Origin: Bacillus kexueae
GTDB taxonomy: Bacteria > Bacillota > Bacilli > Bacillales > Aeribacillaceae
Reading direction: 5' to 3'
Assembly: GCF_022809095.1 (NCBI RefSeq)
Contig: NZ_JALAZE010000001.1
Coordinates: forward strand, 248,001-312,000
Length of the DNA: 64,000 nucleotides
Every line of letters begins with the position of its first letter. Position 1 is the first letter of the stretch. Both the position numbers and the translations under genes were made by a program. Below are positions 1-8,589 of this stretch, in pieces. Under the pieces are notes generated by a model. It had not been told where the DNA came from. It was given only the letters and a program-made list of their open reading frames with translations, and did no database searches.

Positions 1-9
1 TAAGAAAAA

Positions 10-37
10 AAGAAAAGGCCTGAACAGGCCTTTTCTT
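10..37 (-). terminator. Terminator of the MprF-like gene
   Basis: A perfect inverted repeat (AAGAAAAGGCCT against AGGCCTTTTCTT, 4-nt loop) overlaps the stop codon of the minus-strand gene. On the minus strand it ends in a short U-rich run, as an intrinsic terminator does. Confidence 0.75.
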
Positions 38-1160
38 AACTTGCTCGCTGCAGCCACACACCAATTCTTTTTTTCAGAGATTGTGGTTGTTGTTTCGGTG
101 GCTGCTGAATCATTTGGACGATGTGATATAGAGTTATGGCTAAAAAGGACTTTCGATAAGCAAAATATTTCGGCTCCCACTCTGGGTAAAATTTCGCTTT
201 ATACTCTTTTAAGCCTTTGAAATTATAATTCTTTTTACTATGTTGATAAATGTGATGGGCGATTTTTTCACTGAAACGGTCATCTGGTGACTGTCCGACA
301 TTTGCTAGCGGAGCAACACCTAGACTGCAGTATAAAAATCCATTTTCGCTTGCCCACTTCATAATGGATACGAACAGTACATCCATTGTCCCGTGCGGAC
401 TATCTTGAACATAACGCATTAAATCAATATGAATCGTTTTATTTACATCCGCTTCTTTTGCGAGAGATGCAAAGGCAATCATTTCACCTTCTGGATCCTT
501 CAAAATAGCGATTGGAAACTTCGATACATAGTTTTTATCGAACGAACTGACCGAAAAGCTTTTTTCGTTTCTGTCTCCTAGCCAAGATTGCGAGATTGAT
601 TGTATCTCATGCATTAATTGTGTCGAATAAGGCGGATATAATACGTCAAACTGGAAGCCTTTCCGATTAAATTTGTTTAGTCTCGTTCGTAATTTCGCCC
701 AGTTTTTCCCTCTCATTTCGAATTGTTTAACCGGTACTCTCGCTTCTTCACCCAGTTTAAAAAATCGAAAGCCTTCCGTTTCAAATAGCGGTTTCGTTTT
801 TTCAGATATTTGATAAAAAGAAGGTTTATATTGTTTTTCTTGGCAAAACATTAAAAATTCATGAATACCAGATTGTAAATAATGATAATCGCCAATCGGA
901 TCGCCTAGAACCGTTACACGACGGCCATTTTTTCGGTACAAAATGAGAACCTTTTTATTTTCCGACCAAAAAATTTCTTTGTCTCGTAAGAACAATAAAT
1001 GTGATAAATGATTGCTATGTTTTGTTAAGAACGCTTTCATTTCTTCGTCGTCCCACTGTTGATTTGAAAAAGGTTCACGAATCACAAGCGATTGTCGAAC
1101 AACAAACAATCCAATGAATATCGCTGCGATTGCCGAACATAAAATAATCGAAATTGTCAT
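36..1160 (-). CDS. MprF C-terminal-like (DUF2156) aminoacyl-transferase domain protein
   Basis: Predicted protein of 374 residues. One N-terminal membrane segment (about residues 3-20) is followed by a cytoplasmic domain resembling the C-terminal catalytic half of MprF lysyl-phosphatidylglycerol synthase. Motifs seen are a VLGDPIGD-like turn near residue 85 and a late LGVAPLANV stretch, typical of these GNAT-fold domains. The 14-helix flippase half of MprF is absent, so this is a stand-alone domain. The start is ATG at 1160, preceded by AAGGAGG at a 5-6 nt spacing; an upstream in-frame extension lacks a good ribosome site. From family knowledge it may transfer an amino acid to a lipid or small acceptor; the acceptor cannot be read from sequence. 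Confidence 0.75.
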   Translation of the reverse strand: MTISIILCSAIAAIFIGLFVVRQSLVIREPFSNQQWDDEEMKAFLTKHSNHLSHLLFLRDKEIFWSENKKVLILYRKNGRRVTVLGDPIGDYHYLQSGIHEFLMFCQEKQYKPSFYQISEKTKPLFETEGFRFFKLGEEARVPVKQFEMRGKNWAKLRTRLNKFNRKGFQFDVLYPPYSTQLMHEIQSISQSWLGDRNEKSFSVSSFDKNYVSKFPIAILKDPEGEMIAFASLAKEADVNKTIHIDLMRYVQDSPHGTMDVLFVSIMKWASENGFLYCSLGVAPLANVGQSPDDRFSEKIAHHIYQHSKKNYNFKGLKEYKAKFYPEWEPKYFAYRKSFLAITLYHIVQMIQQPPKQQPQSLKKRIGVWLQRAS

Positions 1161-1329
1161 GTGTGCCTCCTTTTTCATCAAACCTTTCCTATAACAAAAT
1201 ACCATAGATTTATCATGAATTGGGGATTAATTTCATATTTTCTTCACAAATTACGCTCCAAATTTTCCAATTATTCGAATAACAGGTATAATGGAATTAG
1301 ATTATGAAAAGAAAGGAATTGTTATTTGT

Positions 1330-1965
1330 ATGGCTCTCACTCACACATACAGTCGCAAAGAAGAGATTGCCAATGCCATCACCCACGGAATTGGTTTTCT
1401 TTTAAGTATTGCGGCTCTTGTCATTTTAATTGTTCAGGCAGTGCAAGCTGGGACTGTTTGGCATGTAGTTAGCTTTTCGATTTACGGGGCAACGATGATA
1501 TTTTTGTATTTATCGTCAACGCTTGTGCATAGTTTTCCAGATGGAAAGATTAAAGATCTTTTTGAAATTTTTGACCATGCTGCCATCTACTTATTTATTG
1601 CCGGAACGTACACACCTATTTTATTTATAACGTTAAGAGGAACACTTGGGTGGACTTTGTTTGGAATTGTGTGGGGAATTGCCATCTTTGGGGTTGTTTT
1701 TAAAGTTTTTTTCGTAAAGCGCTTTTTATTTACGTCGACCCTATTATACGTTTTAATGGGGTGGATTATCGTATTTGCCTGGAAGCCGCTAACGTTCGAG
1801 TTTCCACTTGTCGGTATGTATTTCCTTGTCATCGGCGGAGTCTTATATACAGTAGGAACCATTTTTTACGTTTGGCGAAGCTTTCCATTTCACCATGCCG
1901 TATGGCACCTGTTCGTCATTGCAGGTTCTGTATTCCACTTCTTCGCGATATTACAATTAACTTAA
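1330..1965 (+). CDS. yplQ: Hemolysin III family (PAQR-like) membrane protein
   Basis: Protein of 211 residues with seven predicted membrane helices. Family hallmarks are EEIANAITHGIG near the N-terminus, the HS after helix 2 (SSTLVHSF), the DHAAIYLFIAGTYTP motif near residue 90, and the C-terminal HAVWHLFVIAGSVFHF. The conserved His and Asp/Ser residues form the putative metal site of the PAQR/alkaline-ceramidase-like superfamily. The start at 1330 matches the length of B. subtilis YplQ. The Shine-Dalgarno-like AAAGGA sits 12 nt upstream, which is a little far. The name hemolysin III is historical; the role in Bacillus is not established. It stands alone and is followed by a clear terminator. 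Confidence 0.85.
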   Translation: MALTHTYSRKEEIANAITHGIGFLLSIAALVILIVQAVQAGTVWHVVSFSIYGATMIFLYLSSTLVHSFPDGKIKDLFEIFDHAAIYLFIAGTYTPILFITLRGTLGWTLFGIVWGIAIFGVVFKVFFVKRFLFTSTLLYVLMGWIIVFAWKPLTFEFPLVGMYFLVIGGVLYTVGTIFYVWRSFPFHHAVWHLFVIAGSVFHFFAILQLT

Positions 1966-1990
1966 GCGAGCTTGTAAATTGAACTATGTC

Positions 1991-2024
1991 AACGTCCATT
2001 TCATGCGTAAATGGACGTTTTTTT
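1991..2024 (+). terminator. Terminator after the hemolysin III gene
   Basis: An 11-bp stem (AACGTCCATTT with AAATGGACGTT) and 6-nt loop is followed by seven T on the plus strand, 23 nt past the stop codon. Confidence 0.9.
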
Positions 2025-2091
2025 GTTGGATATTTTTTCATCATTGACAAATAGTAAAGATGAGCCATACATAGAGAGGAGGTTAAACGAA

Positions 2092-2274
2092 ATGAATGTA
2101 TCGAGAGCAAAGCAAATTTTATCTTCCCCAACCATTATTCCGGTTACGTATCAAGGTGAACAGATTCTCATTCAAAGCGTTGACGAGAGAACCGAGACAG
2201 CACGAATTTATTTGAAAGAAAATCGCGAATCGGAAAGAACAGTTCCCGTTGCGATGTTACAAGAGCACGCATAA
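2092..2274 (+). CDS. sspH: Small acid-soluble spore protein, H type
   Basis: Protein of 60 residues. The sequence MNVSRAKQILSS, then VTYQGE and VDERTETARIYL, matches the SspH minor SASP family of spore-core proteins, which is normally 58-60 residues. Expression in the forespore is expected from family knowledge; I could not find a convincing sigma-G promoter here. The start is ATG at 2092 after GAGAGGAGG. The TAA stop codon coincides with the first bases of dispersed repeat R1, so the element may have supplied the stop. Confidence 0.88.
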   Translation: MNVSRAKQILSSPTIIPVTYQGEQILIQSVDERTETARIYLKENRESERTVPVAMLQEHA

Positions 2275-2446
2275 GGAAAGCGCAAGTCCTTAGGCGAAGG
2301 GCGCTTTAGGACCTGCGAGGAGGTTTCCGTCGCCACAGCAAGTCCGAAGCGACCCGAGCTGATGGCGCTTGGAGGGCTAGACACCAAAAAAACGGTAAAG
2401 AGAATACTTTAACACTTTATTGAATTTAAACTCTCTGTAACAATAA
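2272..2446 (+). repeat. Dispersed repeat R1, copy 1
   Basis: Full-length copy of the roughly 175-bp element found ten times in the window. It runs from TAAGgAAAGCGC through GGCGCTTGGA and CTAGACACC to the AT-rich tail ending in AACAATAA. It starts on the sspH stop codon and ends 2 nt before the terminator stem of the minus-strand DUF3888 gene. Confidence 0.9.
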
Positions 2447-2448
2447 CA

Positions 2449-2478
2449 AAAACTCAGCAATTTTTTATTGCTGAGTTT
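2449..2478 (-). terminator. Terminator of the DUF3888 gene
   Basis: Stem AAAACTCAGCAAT paired with ATTGCTGAGTTTT, overlapping the stop codon. On the minus strand it leads into a short T-run (TTTTTG) continuing into R1. Confidence 0.8.
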
Positions 2479-2818
2479 TCGTTTGACTTGCCGAAATGGT
2501 TCGGTAATTCGTTTGCTTCATTGACGTCGGATGAATTTGAATCGTCACTTCGTCTAAATGAGATACGTTCCCGTCTTGAATGGCCACGTGAACAGACACC
2601 TCAAAGTATGCCTCTTTTTCCATTTGCTGTACGTCAGTTTTGACTAATGTGTATGGCATGACTTTTCCGTAATGATTCTCTATGGCTTCATCCATTTTTG
2701 GATAGAGTGTGCTCATTAGGGCTTGTTTATAATTTGAGCACTCTCCTTCAGCTGAAATACTATCTGTCCAGCCGAAAACCATATAAATTAAGACGGCGAC
2801 CATGAGTCCTCTTTTCAT
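2465..2818 (-). CDS. Secreted DUF3888-type protein
   Basis: Protein of 117 residues with an N-terminal signal peptide (Lys/Arg start, hydrophobic core through VAVLIYMVFGW, likely cleavage after SISA). The mature part carries the pattern of DUF3888 proteins, a small exported Bacillaceae family of unknown function: an early ALMSTLYPKMDEAIENHYG segment and a later IQIHP element. It is the last gene of a minus-strand run that starts with the large P-type ATPase, and it begins 13 nt after the preceding stop. ATG at 2818 is preferred over an upstream TTG because AAAGGA lies 9 nt before it. Confidence 0.6.
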   Translation of the reverse strand: MKRGLMVAVLIYMVFGWTDSISAEGECSNYKQALMSTLYPKMDEAIENHYGKVMPYTLVKTDVQQMEKEAYFEVSVHVAIQDGNVSHLDEVTIQIHPTSMKQTNYRTISASQTKTQQ

Positions 2819-2831
2819 TTTCAAACATCCT

Positions 2832-3068
2832 TTAGAAAAATTTTCGTAGTTTGAAACCAGGAAAAATGCTCATCAAATTCACATTCGATTCTTTCCCTTT
2901 CGTCTTCACTCGTCCCATGAAGGATCCTAAAAACTCTTCCCAAATCGTTCCGATAAACTTTTTGGAGTTCGGGTCTTCTTTTAGCGTTGATGCTGACAGA
3001 GTAAGAGCTTGATCTAAATGGGACATGGCTTGTCGTAAATGTTCAATGACTTTTTCATTTTCTGACAC
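2832..3068 (-). CDS. Small hypothetical protein downstream of the P-type ATPase
   Basis: Protein of 78 residues that I do not recognise. It has an N-terminal helical segment (about residues 1-40) followed by a moderately hydrophobic stretch (FIGTIWEEFLGSF) and a basic C-terminus (FKLRKFF). There is no obvious membrane segment. I chose GTG at 3068 because GAGGTG lies 8 nt upstream; a GTG 9 nt further upstream overlaps that site. Its position directly after the 93-residue membrane protein and close to the next gene suggests one transcript with the ATPase, so it may be an accessory subunit or regulator. That is inference from position only. Confidence 0.55.
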   Translation of the reverse strand: MSENEKVIEHLRQAMSHLDQALTLSASTLKEDPNSKKFIGTIWEEFLGSFMGRVKTKGKESNVNLMSIFPGFKLRKFF

Positions 3069-3084
3069 GATACCCACACCTCAT

Positions 3085-3366
3085 TTAATAATTTTGAGCC
3101 TTTTGCTCATCTTGCTCTTGTAATATATCTTCGTAATCAATAATCATACTCGTATCTTGATCGATATATTTTTTCATTCGCTCCATTTTCACTTCCGCAA
3201 CCATATCTTCAAGGCCTTCTTTCGCGGAAACAATGTAAAATTTCATTTGCCTCGACAATTGGCCGATTACAGGCTTTAACGTTTCTTTCGCAATCGGCAA
3301 AATAGTCGCAGCAGCAAACGCTACTGCGGACCCTACGATGACTCGTTGTAAGCTTCTTTGAATCAT
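3085..3366 (-). CDS. Small membrane-anchored protein, DUF5132-like, partner of the ATPase
   Basis: Protein of 93 residues. A hydrophobic N-terminal helix (residues 8-27) is followed by a charged amphipathic region (about 30-65) and an acidic tail. Layout and pattern resemble DUF5132-type proteins encoded beside long P-type ATPases in other bacteria; this match is from memory and is tentative. The start is ATG with GGAGG 9 nt upstream. The gene begins 54 nt after the ATPase stop codon, consistent with co-transcription. It resembles the divergently encoded 145-residue protein at 7790 in plan: helix, basic segment, helix-rich tail. Confidence 0.55.
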   Translation of the reverse strand: MIQRSLQRVIVGSAVAFAAATILPIAKETLKPVIGQLSRQMKFYIVSAKEGLEDMVAEVKMERMKKYIDQDTSMIIDYEDILQEQDEQKAQNY

Positions 3367-3420
3367 GGTATTCCTCCTCTAATCATTCCTTTATTCTAGC
3401 TTCGACGAACAATCACTCGT

Positions 3421-6400
3421 TTATACTGCAAGGGCGAGCGGTTTGGTCTCAACTGACGACTGTTTGTTAAATATACCTGTAATTGGTCTCGCTAAAAGAG
3501 CTGAACTTCCCGCTACGCCGAAGATCGCGGCCCACATTGGTAAAGCTAGAGCTTCGGTTTTGAAAATCGTCGCAAGTGGTGGAACGTAAATAGATAAAGC
3601 TAGCGCTATAAAGGAACCGCCAAGAGCAGTAACGAGGAATTTATCCTTCGACCAATCTGTTACTTTTTCTTCTGAATCTAGTTGTCTCCAAGAGAATGTT
3701 TGAATTAACTGGCCGACTACAAGTGTAGAGAATGCCATCGTTTGAGCGGCTAATAAGCTCATTCCTGCACGAAGACCAAAGGCAAATACACCGACAGAAC
3801 CAATTCCTAGTAAGACACCTCGAGTAATAACTTGCTTATATAATTGTTTGTCAGCAATTTCTTGACGTTTTGTTTGTTGTGATTTATCGCCCGGATTTAC
3901 CGCTAACACCATGGCTGGAAGCGCATCTGTAATTAAGTTCATCAGTAAGATTTGAATAGGCACAATTGGCAAGGGAAGTCCTGCAATGACAGCAGTGCTC
4001 GTTACGATGATTTCGGCTAAATTCCCGCACAGTAAACAGCCGAGCGCTTTTCGAATGTTACCGATAATGGTTCGCCCTTCTTTAACGCCTTCGACAATAC
4101 CGCCAAAATGGTCTTCTTTTAAGACAATATCAGCCGTTTCTTTCGTTACTTGTGTTCCTGTTTGTCCCATGGCAATGCCGACATCAGCTTGCTTTATGGC
4201 AAGGGAATCATTTACCCCATCACCTGTCATGGCGACGATTTCACCTTTGTTTTGCAAAGCTTTGACGATTTTTAATTTATGATCTGGTGTGACGCGTGCA
4301 TAGACCGAAATAGAAGAAATTTTAGTCGCTAACTCTTCTTCTGATAATTGATCGAGTTGAACACCAGTTAGAATATTGTCTGGTCCTACATTCATTCCAA
4401 TTTGCTTTGCGATTGCCAGTGCCGTTTTTGGATGATCACCGGTAATCATAACGGGTTGTACGCCTAGTGCCATTGCTTCTTTAATGCTTTTGGCTACGTC
4501 TTCTTTCGGTGGGTCTATCATGCCCACCATTCCGATATAGATGAGGTCGCGTTCCATATCATCAACACATTGTTCGCCTTCATCTAATGGCCGATAAGCA
4601 AATCCAAGTGTTCGCAATGATTGTTCTGCATATTCATCCGTTTTTGCCAAAATCTTGTCTTTTATTGGTTTCGTAAGCTTCAGTTTCCGTCCATTTTTCT
4701 CGTAGTATTTACAATACGATAGAACTTTTTCAACAGACCCCTTCGTCATAAGGAAGCATGCATCTTCTATCTCATGACAAACAACGGACATAAGTCCTCT
4801 GTCTGAATCAAATGGTAGCTCGTGCTTTCGCTTCCACGAAGTGTGAGATTCTTTCGTCATCTCTTGTTTTGCTGCTAGCGTTAGTAAAGCTCCTTCTGTT
4901 GGGTCACCTTTAATCGTCCACCGATTATTTTCTTTAAGCAATTCACTATTCGAGCAAAGTAGACCAATTCTCATCAACTTCTCTAACTCTGGGTGGTTAG
5001 TTACTGTTTCGTCTTTCGTATGAACTACTACACCTTCAGGAGAATATCCGTCTCCTGTAACATCCCACTCATCAATGGCGGTTGCTACTTTTTTCACCGT
5101 CATTTCATTCTTTGTTAATGTACCCGTTTTATCAGTACAAACGATGGTAACCCGCCCAAGTGTTTCAAGTGCGGATATTTTTCTTGTCAACGAGTTTTTC
5201 TTCGCCATTCGCATGATTCCTGCTGTTAAAGCAACAGTAATCGTTACCGGTAACCCTTCAGGAATTGAAGAGGCCGTCAATGCTAACGTGGAAGGAATCA
5301 TTTCTGCAACCGGAATACCGCGAATAAATCCAGCTAAAAAGACGATCCCCCCTATTGCTAATGCACCTTTCATAAACGTTTTACTAATTTTCGTTACTTG
5401 CTTTTGCAAGGGAGTTATTTCATTGGTGTCTTCCGATAACATTTGGAACAAGTGACCAATTTCGGTTTCATTTCCAGTATGGCAGACGACTGCCTTCGCT
5501 CGACCCCGTGTAATATGAGTTCCCATGTAAAGCATGTTGGATCGATCGGATATTGGTATTTCCGCTTCAACTCGGCGGTTTCCTTTTACGACAGGTAAGG
5601 ACTCACCAGTAAGAGCGGATTCATCAACCTCTAAGTTCCATGATTGAACGACCCGTAAATCAGCTGGCACACGGTCTCCGGCTTCAATCATGACGATATC
5701 GCCAGGTACTAGCTCCTCAGCTGAAAGTTCCTTTGTCTCGCCATTTCGAATGACTTGACATCGAGGAGGCACGAACTTCGTCATCATTTCTACCGTTTGT
5801 TGCGTTTTACGTTCTTGGATTGTACTAATTCCTGCATTTAACAATAGAATGCTTGACATCGCAATACCGTCAATAAAATGTCCAGAAATAAGACTAATGA
5901 CAGCCGTCGCACCTAAAATTATCGTTGTAAATTCTTTCAATTGACCAAAATAATCTTTCAACCAATGCGGACGTTCCTTCGGCTTTAATTGATTTTTCCC
6001 GTATTTCTTCATCCGCTTTTTAATCTTCGTATCTTTTAACCCTGCATGTATGTCCGTTTTTAGCTGTGTTAGTACTTCTTCGCTTCCAAAAGTATGCCAA
6101 GGCTGAACGGTTTGTAGTTGATGACCTTCTTTTACACAAAGCTTTTGAAACACTTTTTCCGTCTTACGCTTTGCACGAACTAAAAACGCTAATGTAATTC
6201 CATCGGCGATTAAATTAATTAACGGTGCACTTTGTGCAAACGGTACGGCACATGCTGTTCCAGTTACGTTCCACACATTCGTTACTCGTATTTGACCTTT
6301 CACCATGTTTTTCACTTTCATCGCTTTTTCATAACTCTTTTTTAAGTGTGAAAGTTGCGAAATGGTGACTGTTGGATAGAAGGATACGACCTTATTAGAC

Positions 6401-7599
6401 ACGAATCCATTGTCTTGTACGACATACAACAATTCTTCTCGTTTAGATGCTTGGATTTCGTTTTTGTCTACTACTTGCCATCCTTCTTGCTTCAACTTGT
6501 TCGTCACTTCTTCAACCTGGTAGTCAGGATGATGATGGAAGAATGATATTTCTGTTGTAGCTGGTAAAACGTCTAAAAAGGTTGCTACTTCCTTCTTCAA
6601 GGTGCCGTTGTCAAAAAGAACCGCTGGATGGTCAAAAATTACGGTTTTCACTTCAGCTAATTGTTTCATTGAACCATTTTGTGGTCTCATTTGTCCTGTT
6701 TCTTCTGCCATGTATTCAGTTTGCTTCCAAGTATATTGAGCACCAGTCGTGGCAGGTCTTGGGTTTGCAGCTAATAGCATTGATAAACCGACTAACGGAT
6801 TCCGCGTCACTGCAAGTCCTACACCTGCGGCTAACATGCCAAGCCGACCCATTTTCTTTGCATACTGTTCGGCATCAGGGTCTTCAAACTTATCCGTATC
6901 ATTGACCAGTTCGTTCACTTGAGATTGTCGTTTCCAATTTAAATATTGTAATAAACTCATACCCATCAGCACGACTAAATTTTCACGTAACAAACCTAAA
7001 GCAAGCGAACTTGCACCGAGCACAAAGTCAACAGCTGCCCGCTTCCGATCACTTAAATGTTCGACACCTCTTCGAAAGAAGGAGTAACCGGTGCCGATTG
7101 CTAAAACACCGCTAATGTAAAACGGCAAGGGATGTCTAGCAATCGCTGACCTCCCCCATAGGAGTTGTTTGACACCAAGAGCACCAGCACCCGTCACGGC
7201 AAGTGTTAAATTTAAAGGTGGTGCTTGTTCTTTTTCGTTTTGGATTACCGGAACAGGCTGCAAATAAGTCTCTTGCCTAGCAGATGCGTCCATCGATACA
7301 GCAACTTCTGCTTCTTGTTCAGTATTCTCTTCATATGGTAGAAGTTTTTTCAATAAAACTTCTTCAAATTTTTGTAAATAAAGACTTAACACCTCAAGTG
7401 TTACGATAGATGGATTATATTGAAGTAATACTTTACCGGTTGTTTCATTTGCTTTTGCAACTAAAACGCCTTCAATGGAAGAAAAAATGTCGATAAACTT
7501 TTGGCAATAATCACGATTCTCTTTAATGCCAAATAACTCTACCCGTATTCTTCCCGGTAGAATCGTATACTCCCTTTCTTTAAAAGATAGTTGATTCAT
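3421..7599 (-). CDS. Double P-type ATPase: degenerate P1B-like half fused to a complete P2-type cation pump
   Basis: Protein of 1392 residues, far above the usual 850-950. Residues 1-75 form an HMA-like domain without CxxC. Residues 130-470 look like a decayed heavy-metal ATPase half: membrane segments, a remnant of the phosphorylation loop (FDHPAVLFDNGTL, around Asp323) and a P1B-type final helix pair. Residues 500-1390 are a complete P2-type pump with TGES at 664-667, the PEGLP membrane motif, phosphorylated Asp823 in DKTGT, ITGDHP, and TGDGVND from 1125. The architecture resembles mycobacterial CtpI/CtpH. The substrate is unknown; P2 pumps move Ca2+, Mg2+ or related cations. The start is ATG at 7599 after AAGGGG. 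It is followed by three small genes on the same strand and faces a divergent partner gene. Confidence 0.85.
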   Translation of the reverse strand: MNQLSFKEREYTILPGRIRVELFGIKENRDYCQKFIDIFSSIEGVLVAKANETTGKVLLQYNPSIVTLEVLSLYLQKFEEVLLKKLLPYEENTEQEAEVAVSMDASARQETYLQPVPVIQNEKEQAPPLNLTLAVTGAGALGVKQLLWGRSAIARHPLPFYISGVLAIGTGYSFFRRGVEHLSDRKRAAVDFVLGASSLALGLLRENLVVLMGMSLLQYLNWKRQSQVNELVNDTDKFEDPDAEQYAKKMGRLGMLAAGVGLAVTRNPLVGLSMLLAANPRPATTGAQYTWKQTEYMAEETGQMRPQNGSMKQLAEVKTVIFDHPAVLFDNGTLKKEVATFLDVLPATTEISFFHHHPDYQVEEVTNKLKQEGWQVVDKNEIQASKREELLYVVQDNGFVSNKVVSFYPTVTISQLSHLKKSYEKAMKVKNMVKGQIRVTNVWNVTGTACAVPFAQSAPLINLIADGITLAFLVRAKRKTEKVFQKLCVKEGHQLQTVQPWHTFGSEEVLTQLKTDIHAGLKDTKIKKRMKKYGKNQLKPKERPHWLKDYFGQLKEFTTIILGATAVISLISGHFIDGIAMSSILLLNAGISTIQERKTQQTVEMMTKFVPPRCQVIRNGETKELSAEELVPGDIVMIEAGDRVPADLRVVQSWNLEVDESALTGESLPVVKGNRRVEAEIPISDRSNMLYMGTHITRGRAKAVVCHTGNETEIGHLFQMLSEDTNEITPLQKQVTKISKTFMKGALAIGGIVFLAGFIRGIPVAEMIPSTLALTASSIPEGLPVTITVALTAGIMRMAKKNSLTRKISALETLGRVTIVCTDKTGTLTKNEMTVKKVATAIDEWDVTGDGYSPEGVVVHTKDETVTNHPELEKLMRIGLLCSNSELLKENNRWTIKGDPTEGALLTLAAKQEMTKESHTSWKRKHELPFDSDRGLMSVVCHEIEDACFLMTKGSVEKVLSYCKYYEKNGRKLKLTKPIKDKILAKTDEYAEQSLRTLGFAYRPLDEGEQCVDDMERDLIYIGMVGMIDPPKEDVAKSIKEAMALGVQPVMITGDHPKTALAIAKQIGMNVGPDNILTGVQLDQLSEEELATKISSISVYARVTPDHKLKIVKALQNKGEIVAMTGDGVNDSLAIKQADVGIAMGQTGTQVTKETADIVLKEDHFGGIVEGVKEGRTIIGNIRKALGCLLCGNLAEIIVTSTAVIAGLPLPIVPIQILLMNLITDALPAMVLAVNPGDKSQQTKRQEIADKQLYKQVITRGVLLGIGSVGVFAFGLRAGMSLLAAQTMAFSTLVVGQLIQTFSWRQLDSEEKVTDWSKDKFLVTALGGSFIALALSIYVPPLATIFKTEALALPMWAAIFGVAGSSALLARPITGIFNKQSSVETKPLALAV

Positions 7600-7789
7600 T
7601 GCATTTTCCCCTTCATTTTCATCTCAGATGTTTGAACATAGTCACTAGTTTAATCAATTGGTCTGTTTTTATTCTCAGAAAATGTAAGTAAAAAGGACAT
7701 CAAATATATCAAAAAGTTTGTGAACTGACGGATAAAACGAGTTTAAGGCGGACACAATGTATAAATGATAAATGAGGAGGTAACGTAAA

Positions 7790-8227
7790 ATGAAAAAACT
7801 ATTTCCGTTTAACAATCCGCTCGGAATTGTGCTTACTTCCGCTGCCTTAATTTTAACCATCTCACCTGAAGCGAGACGAGGGACACGGAAAGTACTCGTT
7901 AAAGGAATGGGAGCAGCATTAGCGCTTGGAGATCAAGTGAAGGGCTTAACTTCCGGTGTGCGTCATCAAATGACAGCATTACTTTCAGAAGCAAAGCATG
8001 AAAAAGAAACAATGAACTTCCAGCAAATCCCTGATACGATGAGAGAGATGAAAGAGAAAAGTGTATCGAAAACCCAAGAAGCGATGACACAAATGAAATA
8101 TTCTGTCGGTAGCCTTTTTAATGATATTGGTGAGCCTGAAGATACGGATGCAGAGCAACCATTCAACGTGATGGCAGACCCATCCATCCAATCAAAGCTG
8201 AACGAAATTGAAAAACAGCTTCATTAA
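7790..8227 (+). CDS. Membrane-anchored helical protein divergent from the ATPase (YtxH/DUF5132-like)
   Basis: Protein of 145 residues. A single hydrophobic segment near residues 11-26 is followed by a basic stretch (EARRGTRKVLVKG) and a long helix-prone region rich in Glu, Lys and Gln ending in NEIEKQLH. This layout resembles YtxH-like or DUF5132-like small envelope proteins; the family assignment is tentative. The start is ATG at 7790 with GAGGAGG at good spacing. It is transcribed away from the P-type ATPase across a 190-bp gap, so the two may share regulation. I infer that it belongs to the same system as the ATPase and its small downstream partners. Confidence 0.6.
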   Translation: MKKLFPFNNPLGIVLTSAALILTISPEARRGTRKVLVKGMGAALALGDQVKGLTSGVRHQMTALLSEAKHEKETMNFQQIPDTMREMKEKSVSKTQEAMTQMKYSVGSLFNDIGEPEDTDAEQPFNVMADPSIQSKLNEIEKQLH

Positions 8228-8230
8228 AAG

Positions 8231-8256
8231 AATCCACTGGAATCCAGTGGATTTTT
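8231..8256 (+). terminator. Terminator after the divergent ATPase partner
   Basis: Stem AATCCACTGG with CCAGTGGATT, immediately followed by a T-run, 3 nt past the stop codon. Confidence 0.85.
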
Positions 8257-8288
8257 GCATGCTTCCCATTTCTTCCTCCATCTATAGA

Positions 8289-8460
8289 TAAGAAAAGCGC
8301 AAGTCCTTAGGCGAAGGGCGCTGGAGGACCTGCGAGGAGGCTTCCGTCGCCACAGCAGGGCCGAAGCGACCCAAGCTGATGGCGCTTGGAGTTAGACACC
8401 AAAAAAACTGTAAGGAGAATACTTTAACACTTTATTGAACTTAAACTTTCTGTAACAATG
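8289..8460 (+). repeat. Dispersed repeat R1, copy 2
   Basis: Near-full-length copy from TAAGAAAAGCGC to TGTAACAATG. It lies between a plus-strand terminator and a minus-strand terminator, in a convergent gap. Confidence 0.9.
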
Positions 8461-8462
8461 AA

Positions 8463-8493
8463 AAAAGCATCCCACTTGTACTTGATGCTTTGA
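8463..8493 (-). terminator. Terminator abutting R1 copy 2
   Basis: Stem AAAGCATC with GATGCTTT; read on the minus strand it ends in a T-run at the R1 border. It probably serves the minus-strand glycine-rich protein gene, about 100 nt upstream. Confidence 0.7.
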
Positions 8494-8589
8494 TTACCGT
8501 TAGAAGGGTTATGAAATGAACAACCTTTTAAGGAACGGTAATGGAATCAGTGTGTTCATTTTCCGTTCGAACTTCACGCTTTCGTTGGA

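Noticed and set aside
2044-2074. Possible sigma-G promoter of sspH (CATACATA)
   Set aside because: The implied start point would fall within the ribosome site, so the spacing is wrong.
7737-7765. Possible sigma-B promoter (GTTTAA) for the 7790 gene
   Set aside because: The -10 does not match GGGWAT at any allowed spacing.
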